Assembly (NCBI GenBank): GCA_019689775.1
Contig: JADGGV010000328.1
Span: 1 to 5,076 of the forward strand
Length of the DNA: 5,076 nt
Reading direction: 5' to 3'
Source of the DNA: Gemmatimonadota bacterium
Lineage (GTDB): Bacteria; Gemmatimonadota; Gemmatimonadetes; Longimicrobiales; RSA9
Shown here: in pieces, positions 1 through 5,076 of the stretch
Numbering within the stretch: position 1 is the first letter of the stretch
Layout of the letters: each line of letters starts with the position of its first letter
The notes under the pieces: model-generated
What the model was told of the DNA's origin: nothing
Seen by the model: the letters and a program-made list of their open reading frames with translations, nothing else
The model's database searches: none
Made by a program: the position numbers and the translations under genes

Positions 1-203
1 CCCGTGCGCCGCGCCGCGCCGGCGGCGGCGCGCAGCCGGCGCGCGGTGCCGCAGCCGGCGTCGAGGAGGCGGCGGCCGGTCGGCGGCGGCCCGAGCTCGG
101 CCACGACTAGCTCGTCGAGGAGGCTGACGGCGGTCTCGGCGTCGTAGCTGGGCGCCCAGAGCCGGTAGGCGTCGCGCGCGGGGAGCGGCGCCGCCGCGCT
201 CAT
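1..203 (-). CDS. Class I SAM-dependent methyltransferase, N-terminal part (runs off the left edge)
   Basis: This is the start of a class I methyltransferase, which would move a methyl group from S-adenosylmethionine to an unknown acceptor in the cytoplasm. 67 codons are present. Residues 11-22 read DAYRLWAPSYDA, the Tyr-x-x-Trp-Ala-x-x-Tyr-Asp opening common in UbiE/BioC-like (Methyltransf_11/25) enzymes. Residues 46-54 read LLDAGCGTA, which is motif I, the first beta strand and SAM-binding loop. The third glycine of the usual DxGxGxG is alanine (A54), a modest deviation. The ATG at 203 overlaps the stop of the upstream radical SAM gene as ATGA, and GGAGG lies 4 bases before it, so this is the fourth gene of the operon. 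Third codon positions are almost all G or C. The rest of the fold, including the acceptor-binding part, is outside the window, so the substrate cannot be guessed. Confidence 0.85.
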   Translation of the reverse strand, partial: MSAAAPLPARDAYRLWAPSYDAETAVSLLDELVVAELGPPPTGRRLLDAGCGTARRLRAAAGAARRT

Positions 204-1711
204 CTGCCCTCCGCCGGCGCCCGCAGGTGCCCGTACGCCTGTCGGTCGCGCGGCTCGGCCTGCGCGCGCTCGCGGATCTCGCGCAGCACGCGCGGGTCGT
301 CGAACGCGCCGTCGCGCCAGCGCCGGCGGGCGAGGAGCCGGCCGGCGGCGCGGCCCCAGGGGCGGGTGCGGTAGTCGTGGCGCGAGGGGAAGCGGCTGCG
401 CAGCACCAGCTCGAAGTCGTCGACGCGCGCCTTCAGGCGCCGCGGCAGCCAGGGCACGTGCGGGTCCTCGTGCGTCATCCACGTCACCCACTCCGGCTCG
501 GTCCACTCCTCGAGCGTATCGGGCGTGCCGGCCAGCGGGTCGACGTCGCCGTACGTGCCGCGGCGCTGCGGCGTGGGCGTGTAGAAGTAGGTGATCAGCT
601 CCATGTCGGGGTTCACGCCCTTGAGCTTCCGGATGAAGCGCAGCGTCGCGTCGATCTCGGTCTCCGGGTCGTCCGGGTCGCCGAAGACGAACGAAAGCTC
701 CGGGATGATGCCGTGCTCGCGGGCGCGGGCGACGAGCTCCAGCGTCTGCGCCGTCGTCAGCCGCTTGTCCATCTTCTTCAGCACCGCGTCGGATCCGGAC
801 TCGGCGCCGAAGAACACCATGGTCAGCCCCGAGCGCTTCAGCGCCCGCCAGGTCGCGTCGGAGAAGCGCAGCATCAGGTCGATCCGCGCCTCGCACCACC
901 AGCGCAGCCCGAGCGGCGCGATGCGCTCCGCCAGCTCGAGCGCGTGGTCCTCGCGCAGGAAGAAGTTGTTGTCGTAGAAGTGCACGGAGTCCATCCCGTG
1001 CTCGCGCGCCAGGTACGCCAGGTGGCGCGCCGTGCGCTCCGGCGACTGCTGCTTCTGCCGGCTGCCGAACACCGAGATGACGCCGCAGAACTTGCACGAG
1101 AACGGGCAGCCGATCGACGCCTGGTAGACGCCGGAGCGCCGGCCGAGGTACGTCGGGTGCAGGTAGTCGTCGACGGGGATCCGGTGGTACGGCGGGTCCG
1201 GCAGCTCGTCGGGTCCGACCCACGGCCGCTCCGGCCCGATCCAGTGCGAGCCGTCGCCGTCCCGGAACGCGAGCCCCGCCACCGTCTTCGGGTCGCGCGC
1301 GCCGTCCAGCACCTCGAGCAGCTCGAGGAACGTGTGCTCGCCCTGACCGCGCACCATCCAGTCGACGTACGGCGCGTTCAGCACGGGCGCCGGGTACAGG
1401 CTCGGGAAGTTGCCGCCCCAGACGATCGGCACGTCCGGGTGGCGCGCCTTGAGCGCCCGCGCGAGCGGGACCGCGCTCACGAGCTGCGGCCCCGGCATGA
1501 CCGTGAACGCGACGACGCGCACCGGGTCCGGCCCGCCCCGCGCCGCCTCGATCCGGCCCGACAGCTCCGCCAGCGGATCGACCGACGGCCGGTTGCCATC
1601 CACGATGTCCCAGCTCACGCCCTCCGGCAGCGCGGCGCCGAGCGCCATCACCGAGAGCGGGAAACGACGGTTCTTCGGCCGCGTCGCCCGCGGATTCACG
1701 AACAGGATCAT
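200..1711 (-). CDS. B12-binding-domain radical SAM protein (second of the operon)
   Basis: 503 residues, a typical length for class B (cobalamin-binding type) radical SAM enzymes. Residues 1-150 form a Rossmann-like B12-binding-type domain: ILFVNP strand at 2-7, WGGNFPSLYP at 98-107 (matching the GGxxPSxxP loop of the family) and RGQGEHTF at 121-128 (the GEGE-type motif). The radical SAM core follows. C202, C206 and C209 (GCPFSCKFC) are the CxxxCxxC ligands of the 4Fe-4S cluster that cleaves SAM. WWCEARIDL at 271-279 and FGAESGS at 301-307 are conserved core strands. The canonical DxHxxG cobalamin ligand motif is absent, so cobalamin, if bound, would lack a lower histidine ligand. The start is the ATG overlapping the previous stop as ATGA; a weak GGGAG lies 11 bases upstream. 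The frame stays open far upstream, but that part is Arg/Ala-rich shadow of the methyltransferase gene. Reaction and substrate are unknown; methylation of unactivated carbon or a rearrangement are family possibilities. Confidence 0.93.
   Translation of the reverse strand: MILFVNPRATRPKNRRFPLSVMALGAALPEGVSWDIVDGNRPSVDPLAELSGRIEAARGGPDPVRVVAFTVMPGPQLVSAVPLARALKARHPDVPIVWGGNFPSLYPAPVLNAPYVDWMVRGQGEHTFLELLEVLDGARDPKTVAGLAFRDGDGSHWIGPERPWVGPDELPDPPYHRIPVDDYLHPTYLGRRSGVYQASIGCPFSCKFCGVISVFGSRQKQQSPERTARHLAYLAREHGMDSVHFYDNNFFLREDHALELAERIAPLGLRWWCEARIDLMLRFSDATWRALKRSGLTMVFFGAESGSDAVLKKMDKRLTTAQTLELVARAREHGIIPELSFVFGDPDDPETEIDATLRFIRKLKGVNPDMELITYFYTPTPQRRGTYGDVDPLAGTPDTLEEWTEPEWVTWMTHEDPHVPWLPRRLKARVDDFELVLRSRFPSRHDYRTRPWGRAAGRLLARRRWRDGAFDDPRVLREIRERAQAEPRDRQAYGHLRAPAEGR
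207..212 (-). promoter_or_regulatory. Ribosome binding site of the fourth operon gene
   Basis: On the minus strand GGAGGG lies just before the ATG at 203, with 3-4 bases between. It sits inside the last codons of the upstream radical SAM gene. It supports the start chosen for the truncated methyltransferase and suggests some independent initiation besides coupling through the ATGA overlap. Confidence 0.6.
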
Positions 1712-3396
1712 GCGACGATGCACTCCCAGAGGTCGAAGCGCGACGGCGGGCGCCGCCGCCTCAGGGCCGCGACGACGGGGCGCAGCTCGTGGCGGAGCGG
1801 GTAGCGCACCCGGTGCCGGCGCCACGCGCCGGGGTACGCCGCCTCCAGCCGCCCACGCGTCAGGAACTCCACGAACGGAAGCGACATCAGCGCGTCCGCC
1901 CGCTCGCCGAAGCGCGCCGCCGCCGCCGCGCGCTTCTCCACCACCATCGCCTCGCCGTGCTCGGCGCGGCGGTAGAACGGCGAGTCGAGCACCACGATGC
2001 GCCCGCCCGGCCGTACTACCCGCGCCGCCTCCCGCAGCACCACGGCGAGGTCGAGCGCGTAGTGCAGCGACGCGTTGAACACCGCCAGGTCCCAGCGCCC
2101 GGCGCGCAGCGGGAGCGCGTCGAACGAGGCGACGACGCGGCCGAACGCGCCCGGCCGCTCGCGCAGGTAGCCGGCGGCCGCACCGAGGCCGTCCACGGCG
2201 TCGTCGCGGATGTCGAGCGCCAGCGCCTCGTGCCCCAGCTCCGCGACGCGGCGCGCGAGCCAGCCGTTGCCGGCGCCCAGGTCGAGGACGCGCAGCGGCC
2301 GCCCCGCCGCCCGCGCCGTCGGCGCCAGCACCGCGGCGACGAAGCGGTCGAACGTCCGCGCGCGCACCGCCCACTGCGCCGCCTGCGGCCCCGTGCGCAG
2401 GTACGGCAGCGCCAGCAGCTCCTCGAGCCCGCCCGCGCCCCGCCCCTCGGCCGCGCGGTGCGCGGCGTAATGGCGGGCGAAGTCGCGCAGGCGCCGAGCG
2501 GCGCCCGTGGCCGCGTCGGCCGCCGGCAACGCGGACGGCGCCGCCACCGGCGCCGCCGTGCGGACCAGTCGATACAGCACGTGATCGCCGAAGCGCGCCA
2601 GCACCCCCGCAGCCCGCGCGTCCAGCGCCTCCAGCGCGCCGAGCAGCCGCGGGTGCGCCGTGATCCACGGCTCGGCGGCGCTCGGCGGCACGAACACGCC
2701 GATCCCACGCACCGCCTCGAGCCGGAACCAGGGCTCGAACGCGCGCGCGACGTCGCGCCGGCGATGGTAGCGCACGGTGAACTCGCGGCCGCCGAGGCGG
2801 GCGGGCACGTCGCCGCGGGAGAGGCGGCGCAGCGCCGCGCGGGGGCGTCCGCGCAGCAGCTCGACGAGCAGCTCGCCCGGCGGCAGCGTGCCGAAGAGCA
2901 CGAGGAGCGCGGGCGCGCCGGGCCGGAGCAGCCGCGCCAGCCCCCGCGCGACCGGGCGCAGGTCGGCGACGCAGTTCAGCGCCGCGAAGTTCGAGAACGC
3001 GCCGTCGAACGGCGCCGCGCCGCGCCGCGCGCGCTCGATCGCCCAGTCCTCGAGCGCCTCGGCGGCGACGACCTCGGCCGAGGCCGGCGAGGCGCGCCTC
3101 GCGAGCTTCCGCGCGGCGACCTCGACCATCGCGGGCGACGCGTCCGTGAGCAGCACCGCGCGCCCGCGGTCCGCGAGCCACGCCGCGTCCTCGCCCGTCC
3201 CGCCGCCGATCTCGAGGAGCGCCGAGCCCGGCGGGAACGCGCGCTCCAGCTCGCGGCGCACCGCCCGCCGCTGCGCCGCCACGCTCGCCCACGCGCCGAA
3301 GCGCTCGTCGAACACGCCGGCGATCGCGTCGAACGCGAGCGCGGCCGGAGGAAGCGTCGCCTGGCCGGCCTCGGCGAGCGCCGCACGCGACGTCAT
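1708..3396 (-). CDS. Tandem (fused) class I SAM-dependent methyltransferase
   Basis: 562 residues, about twice a single class I methyltransferase, with two complete SAM-binding cores. Domain 1 (about 20-280): motif I LLEIGGGTGED at 60-70, acidic end of strand 2 at D85 (LLTDASPAM), FDGAFSNFAALNCV at 130-143, and LLRPG at 156-160 before the next strand (LLVLFG). Its C-terminal part (GIGVFVPPSAAEPW, 231-244) looks like a substrate lid. A Pro/Ala-rich linker (about 281-300) leads to domain 2 (about 301-562): YLRTGPQAAQW at 332-342, motif I VLDLGAGNGWL at 370-380, D395 (LALDIRDD), WDLAVFNASLHY at 435-446, and VVRPGGRIVVLDSPFY at 460-475. Both motif I loops keep DxGxGxG or ExGxGxG, so both halves may be active. 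There is no stop or good internal start in the linker, so this is a real fusion. The gene overlaps both neighbours by ATGA. No signal peptide or membrane segment. Acceptors are unknown; O-, N- or C-methylation are all possible. Confidence 0.93.
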   Translation of the reverse strand: MTSRAALAEAGQATLPPAALAFDAIAGVFDERFGAWASVAAQRRAVRRELERAFPPGSALLEIGGGTGEDAAWLADRGRAVLLTDASPAMVEVAARKLARRASPASAEVVAAEALEDWAIERARRGAAPFDGAFSNFAALNCVADLRPVARGLARLLRPGAPALLVLFGTLPPGELLVELLRGRPRAALRRLSRGDVPARLGGREFTVRYHRRRDVARAFEPWFRLEAVRGIGVFVPPSAAEPWITAHPRLLGALEALDARAAGVLARFGDHVLYRLVRTAAPVAAPSALPAADAATGAARRLRDFARHYAAHRAAEGRGAGGLEELLALPYLRTGPQAAQWAVRARTFDRFVAAVLAPTARAAGRPLRVLDLGAGNGWLARRVAELGHEALALDIRDDAVDGLGAAAGYLRERPGAFGRVVASFDALPLRAGRWDLAVFNASLHYALDLAVVLREAARVVRPGGRIVVLDSPFYRRAEHGEAMVVEKRAAAAARFGERADALMSLPFVEFLTRGRLEAAYPGAWRRHRVRYPLRHELRPVVAALRRRRPPSRFDLWECIVA

Positions 3397-4832
3397 CCCG
3401 CCGCCCCCGCCAGCGCCGCGGCGCGCTGCGCCGCCTCCTCCCGCGCCAGCTCCGCCCAGCGCGCCTCCGCCTCCGCCTCGCTCGCGCCCGGGCGCACCAG
3501 CTCGTGCAGCGCGTCGCGGATCCGCTTGTAGAACGGCGTGACGTAGGTGCCGTGGAAGAGCATGGCCAGGTCGTCGCTCTCGGTCCAGTTCTGCTTCGCG
3601 CCGAGCTGCGCGCGCACCCGGTCGTGGAACTTCGTCCCCGGCAGCGGATAGGCGACGGAGACGCCGACCTCGTCCGGCCGCTCCGCGAGCACCAGGTCGC
3701 GCGTCCGCTCGATGTCCTCCCACTCCTCGCCCGGGTAGCCGAGCTGGAGGAACCAGCCGACGCGCACGCCGTGCGACTTCAGCGCCCGCGTCGCCGTGCG
3801 CACCTGCTCGACGCGCGTGCCCTTCTCCATCGCGTCCAGCACCTTCTGCGAGCCGGACTCGACGCCGAGCCACACCTCCTCGGCGCCCGCCTCGACGAGC
3901 GCCGCCACCGTCTCCGGCTTCATCAGGTTCACCCGCGACTGGATCATGAACGGCGTGCGCGCGCCGCGCGCCGTCACCTCCGCCGCGAACGCGTGGATCC
4001 AGCCGGGCGTCAGCCCGAAGATGTCGTCCGCGAACCAGACGTGGTCCGGGGCGACGTCGTCCTTCAGCCGCCGCAGCTCCTCCGCGACGCCGGCCGGCGA
4101 GCGCTGCGCGTAGCGGCGCCCGAACACCGGCTTCGCGCACCAGTTGCAGCCGTACGGGCAGCCGCGCGACGTGACCATGTTCCAGGAGAAGCGGCCGTGC
4201 GCCCCCAACCACGCCGAGCGGTACGCCTCCACGTCCACCAGGTCCCACGCCGGGAGCGGCAGCGCGTCGAGATCCTCGAGGAACGGGCGCGGCCGGGTGT
4301 GACGCACGCGCCCGCGGCCCGGCACGCCGCCGCCCGCGGGCGGCAGCACCAGCCCGGCGACGTCGTCGATCGGCGCATCCGCGTCCGCCAGCCAGCGGCC
4401 GACCAGCTCCGCGAACGCGCCCTCCGCCTCCCCCAGGATCACCGCGTCCGCGCCCGCCGCCAGGTACAGCCACGGCTGGTCCGACGCGTCCGAGCCGTTC
4501 ACCGCCACGCGGCACCCCCGCGACTTCGCCAGCCGCACCATCGCCAGCGCCGCCTCGCGGTTGCGCAGCGTGCACATCTTCGTGAGGAAGTTGAAGTTGT
4601 CCTCGACGATCCCGACCACCCGCGGCGCCGCGTCGTCTAGCGCCGCCTCGAACGCCTCGACGCCCGGCGCCAGCATCGCGTCGAACAGCGCGGTGCGGTG
4701 TCCGCGCTCCCGCAACACCGCCGCGGCGAGCAGCGTCGCCAGCGGCGGGTACGGCTTCATCTTCTCCACCTGCTTCGCATCGTGCCGCAGGTAGTACGAG
4801 TGGGCGACGAGGACGTCGACGTTGCGTGCCAA
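3393..4832 (-). CDS. B12-binding-domain radical SAM protein (first gene of the operon)
   Basis: 479 residues from a TTG start. An N-terminal B12-binding-type domain (about 1-165) opens with VDVLVAHSYYLRHD, then KPYPPLATL at 26-34, VNGSDASDQPW at 111-121 and ILGEAEGAF at 132-140. The radical SAM barrel follows: C225, C229, C232 (GCPYGCNWC) bind the 4Fe-4S cluster, GVESGSQ (323-329) helps bind SAM, and AYPLPGTKFHDRV (394-406) is the usual late-barrel motif. The tail is an Ala/Glu-rich helix. DxHxxG is absent. In-frame ATGs at 4913 and 4889 would add 27 or 19 residues. I prefer TTG because GGAGG lies 5 bases before it, the family-like sequence begins there, and the upstream stretch uses AAA, TAT, AAT and GTT codons that are rare in the body. 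The stop overlaps the next gene's ATG. It differs clearly from the other radical SAM protein here, so the two are not a recent duplication. Substrate unknown. Confidence 0.92.
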   Translation of the reverse strand: MARNVDVLVAHSYYLRHDAKQVEKMKPYPPLATLLAAAVLRERGHRTALFDAMLAPGVEAFEAALDDAAPRVVGIVEDNFNFLTKMCTLRNREAALAMVRLAKSRGCRVAVNGSDASDQPWLYLAAGADAVILGEAEGAFAELVGRWLADADAPIDDVAGLVLPPAGGGVPGRGRVRHTRPRPFLEDLDALPLPAWDLVDVEAYRSAWLGAHGRFSWNMVTSRGCPYGCNWCAKPVFGRRYAQRSPAGVAEELRRLKDDVAPDHVWFADDIFGLTPGWIHAFAAEVTARGARTPFMIQSRVNLMKPETVAALVEAGAEEVWLGVESGSQKVLDAMEKGTRVEQVRTATRALKSHGVRVGWFLQLGYPGEEWEDIERTRDLVLAERPDEVGVSVAYPLPGTKFHDRVRAQLGAKQNWTESDDLAMLFHGTYVTPFYKRIRDALHELVRPGASEAEAEARWAELAREEAAQRAAALAGAAG

Positions 4833-4837
4833 GCGAA

Positions 4838-4842
4838 CCTCC
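4838..4842 (-). promoter_or_regulatory. Ribosome binding site that fixes the TTG start
   Basis: GGAGG on the minus strand is a near-perfect anti-16S match, 5 bases before TTG at 4832. The in-frame ATGs upstream have only a distant GGAG (12 bases before 4889) or nothing clear (before 4913). This is the main evidence for the chosen start of the first operon gene. Confidence 0.65.
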
Positions 4843-4866
4843 GGCTTCGAGCCGGCGCCGCGCGGA

Positions 4867-4897
4867 TTGGAGCCGCCCCGGCGCCGCATCGTATATT
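4867..4897 (+). promoter_or_regulatory. Putative divergent promoter
   Basis: TATATT at 4892-4897 matches 5 of 6 bases of the -10 consensus on the plus strand. TTGGAG at 4867-4872 is a partial -35 (3 of 6) with a 19-base spacer, longer than ideal. It shares the AT-rich patch with the operon's own -10, so the two promoters would overlap back to back. Transcription would start near 4904, about 40 bases before the possible GTG start at 4946. Confidence 0.3.
4888..4895 (-). promoter_or_regulatory. Putative -10 element of the operon promoter
   Basis: The minus strand reads AAATATACGAT in an otherwise GC-dominated region. TATACG (4895-4890) or TACGAT (4893-4888) each match 4 of 6 bases of TATAAT. 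No convincing -35 box is seen 16-18 bases upstream, so an activator or an alternative sigma factor may be involved. Transcription would start near 4883, giving a leader of about 50 bases before the TTG at 4832. That excludes the ATGs at 4913 and 4889 as starts for this transcript. It is a motif-level guess supported mainly by base composition. Confidence 0.35.
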
Positions 4898-4904
4898 TCC
4901 ACTC

Positions 4905-4923
4905 CGCGGGCATCCGGCCCGCG
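4905..4923. repeat. 7-bp inverted repeat between the divergent promoters
   Basis: CGCGGGC, a 5-base spacer (ATCCG), then GCCCGCG: a perfect 7-bp palindrome with arms at 4905-4911 and 4917-4923. It lies at the start of the possible plus-strand transcript and in the -35 region of the operon promoter, a place where a dimeric regulator could control both directions. It could equally be an RNA hairpin. Chance palindromes of this kind are common in such GC-rich DNA. Confidence 0.3.
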
Positions 4924-4945
4924 TCGACCTGACCCGAACCACTTC

Positions 4946-5041
4946 GTGCCCGCGCCCCTCGAGCTCCCCCTTCTCGGCCTCCCCGTCCACTTCCTCGCGG
5001 ACGCCCCGGCCGCGCTCGCCGCCGGCCGCCCCGCCCGCGCC
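4946..5041 (+). CDS. Possible divergent gene, first 32 codons only
   Basis: A plus-strand frame opens with GTG and reads VPAPLELPLLGLPVHFLADA, then an Ala-rich stretch. Third positions are almost all G or C and the mix of Leu, Val, His, Phe and Asp looks protein-like, whereas the alternative plus frame is Ser/Pro-rich and the minus frame Gly/Arg/Glu-rich. No clear ribosome binding site precedes the GTG. I do not recognise the family. The opening, with LLGLPV and then an acidic turn and AALAA, loosely recalls the N-terminus of HPr-kinase-like proteins, but too little is present to name it. The frame runs into the adapter-like sequence at 5042 and is cut there. It could also be non-coding. Confidence 0.35.
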
Positions 5042-5074
5042 CGGGCGCTTATACACAGCTGCCGCTGCCGCCGA
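5042..5074 (+). other. Probable Nextera/Tn5 sequencing adapter remnant at the contig end
   Basis: Aligned without gaps to the reverse complement of the Nextera read-1 transposase adapter (33 bases, including the 19-base Tn5 mosaic end), 27 of 33 positions match, including CTTATACACA (5048-5057) and CGCTGCCG (5063-5070) in the right register. All six mismatches are T to G or A to C, a one-directional pattern expected of read errors, not of genomic drift. The final AG (5075-5076) would be the first bases of the index. The sequence lies at the very end of the window, where adapter read-through is expected. It should not be read as genomic DNA. Confidence 0.75.
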
Positions 5075-5076
5075 AG

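Noticed and set aside
1..60. Dense GCC/GGC runs resembling a short repeat
   Set aside because: They are ordinary Ala, Arg and Gly codons of the truncated methyltransferase; no regular period is present.
227..1804. 525-residue plus-strand open frame
   Set aside because: Antisense shadow of the second radical SAM gene with Arg/Val/Leu/Gln-biased composition and no motif.
2545..2547. In-frame GTG in the linker as a separate start for the second methyltransferase domain
   Set aside because: No ribosome binding site precedes it and no stop separates the domains, so a single fused protein is the simpler reading.
1712..3292. Upstream extension of the second radical SAM gene, which would make a protein of over 1000 residues
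   Set aside because: The added part is Arg/Ala/Gly-rich and lies antiphase within the fused methyltransferase gene, which has clear motifs. A good ATG with an ATGA overlap exists at 1711.
1789..3531. 580-residue plus-strand open frame
   Set aside because: Antisense shadow of the methyltransferase gene: Arg/Gln/Ala-rich, no recognisable domain, open only because stop codons are rare at this GC content.
3504..4640. 378-residue plus-strand open frame
   Set aside because: Antisense shadow of the first radical SAM gene, Arg/His/Val-rich, no domain.
3397..4902. Upstream extension of the fused methyltransferase frame through the first radical SAM gene
   Set aside because: It is a low-complexity Arg/Gly/Ala shadow of the radical SAM gene, which carries CxxxCxxC and other motifs in its own frame.
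4757..5056. 99-residue minus-strand frame over the right-hand gap
   Set aside because: Its start lies in the adapter-like sequence, it overlaps the start of the radical SAM gene in another frame, and its composition is Gly/Arg/Glu-rich.

Overview
The window is very GC-rich (about three quarters G+C by eye, not counted). Third codon positions are almost always G or C, and long spurious open frames run on both strands. This fits a high-GC bacterium with compact operons, for example Myxococcota, Acidobacteriota, Gemmatimonadota, Rokubacteria-like or actinobacterial lineages. The sequence alone does not let me choose between them. There are no RNA genes, CRISPR arrays, insertion sequences or clear terminators.

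Almost the whole window is one minus-strand operon, read from right to left. In transcription order it holds: a B12-binding-type radical SAM protein (4832 to 3393); a 562-residue protein made of two fused class I SAM-dependent methyltransferase domains (3396 to 1708); a second, different B12-binding-type radical SAM protein (1711 to 200); and the first 67 codons of another class I methyltransferase (203 to 1), cut by the left edge. All three junctions are 4-base ATGA overlaps, so the genes are probably translationally coupled and made in related amounts. The last gene is too short for a normal ORF cut-off but has a clear methyltransferase motif I and a good ribosome binding site.

Together the genes form a cassette in which radical SAM and methyltransferase steps alternate: two radical SAM enzymes and three methyltransferase domains. 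Such sets usually decorate a small molecule, lipid or glycan, with cobalamin-dependent radical enzymes working on unactivated carbon and class I enzymes working on O, N or activated C. The substrate cannot be read from this window. No scaffold synthase, precursor peptide or transporter is visible.

At the right end, a gap of about 110 bases (4833-4945) holds the only AT-rich patch likely to be a promoter, a short inverted repeat, and possibly the start of a divergent plus-strand gene. The first operon gene probably starts at a TTG (4832) preceded by GGAGG, not at the upstream ATGs. The last 35 or so bases (5042-5076) look like Nextera/Tn5 sequencing adapter with errors, not genomic DNA, so the right edge is probably an assembly artefact and the divergent gene cannot be followed beyond it.
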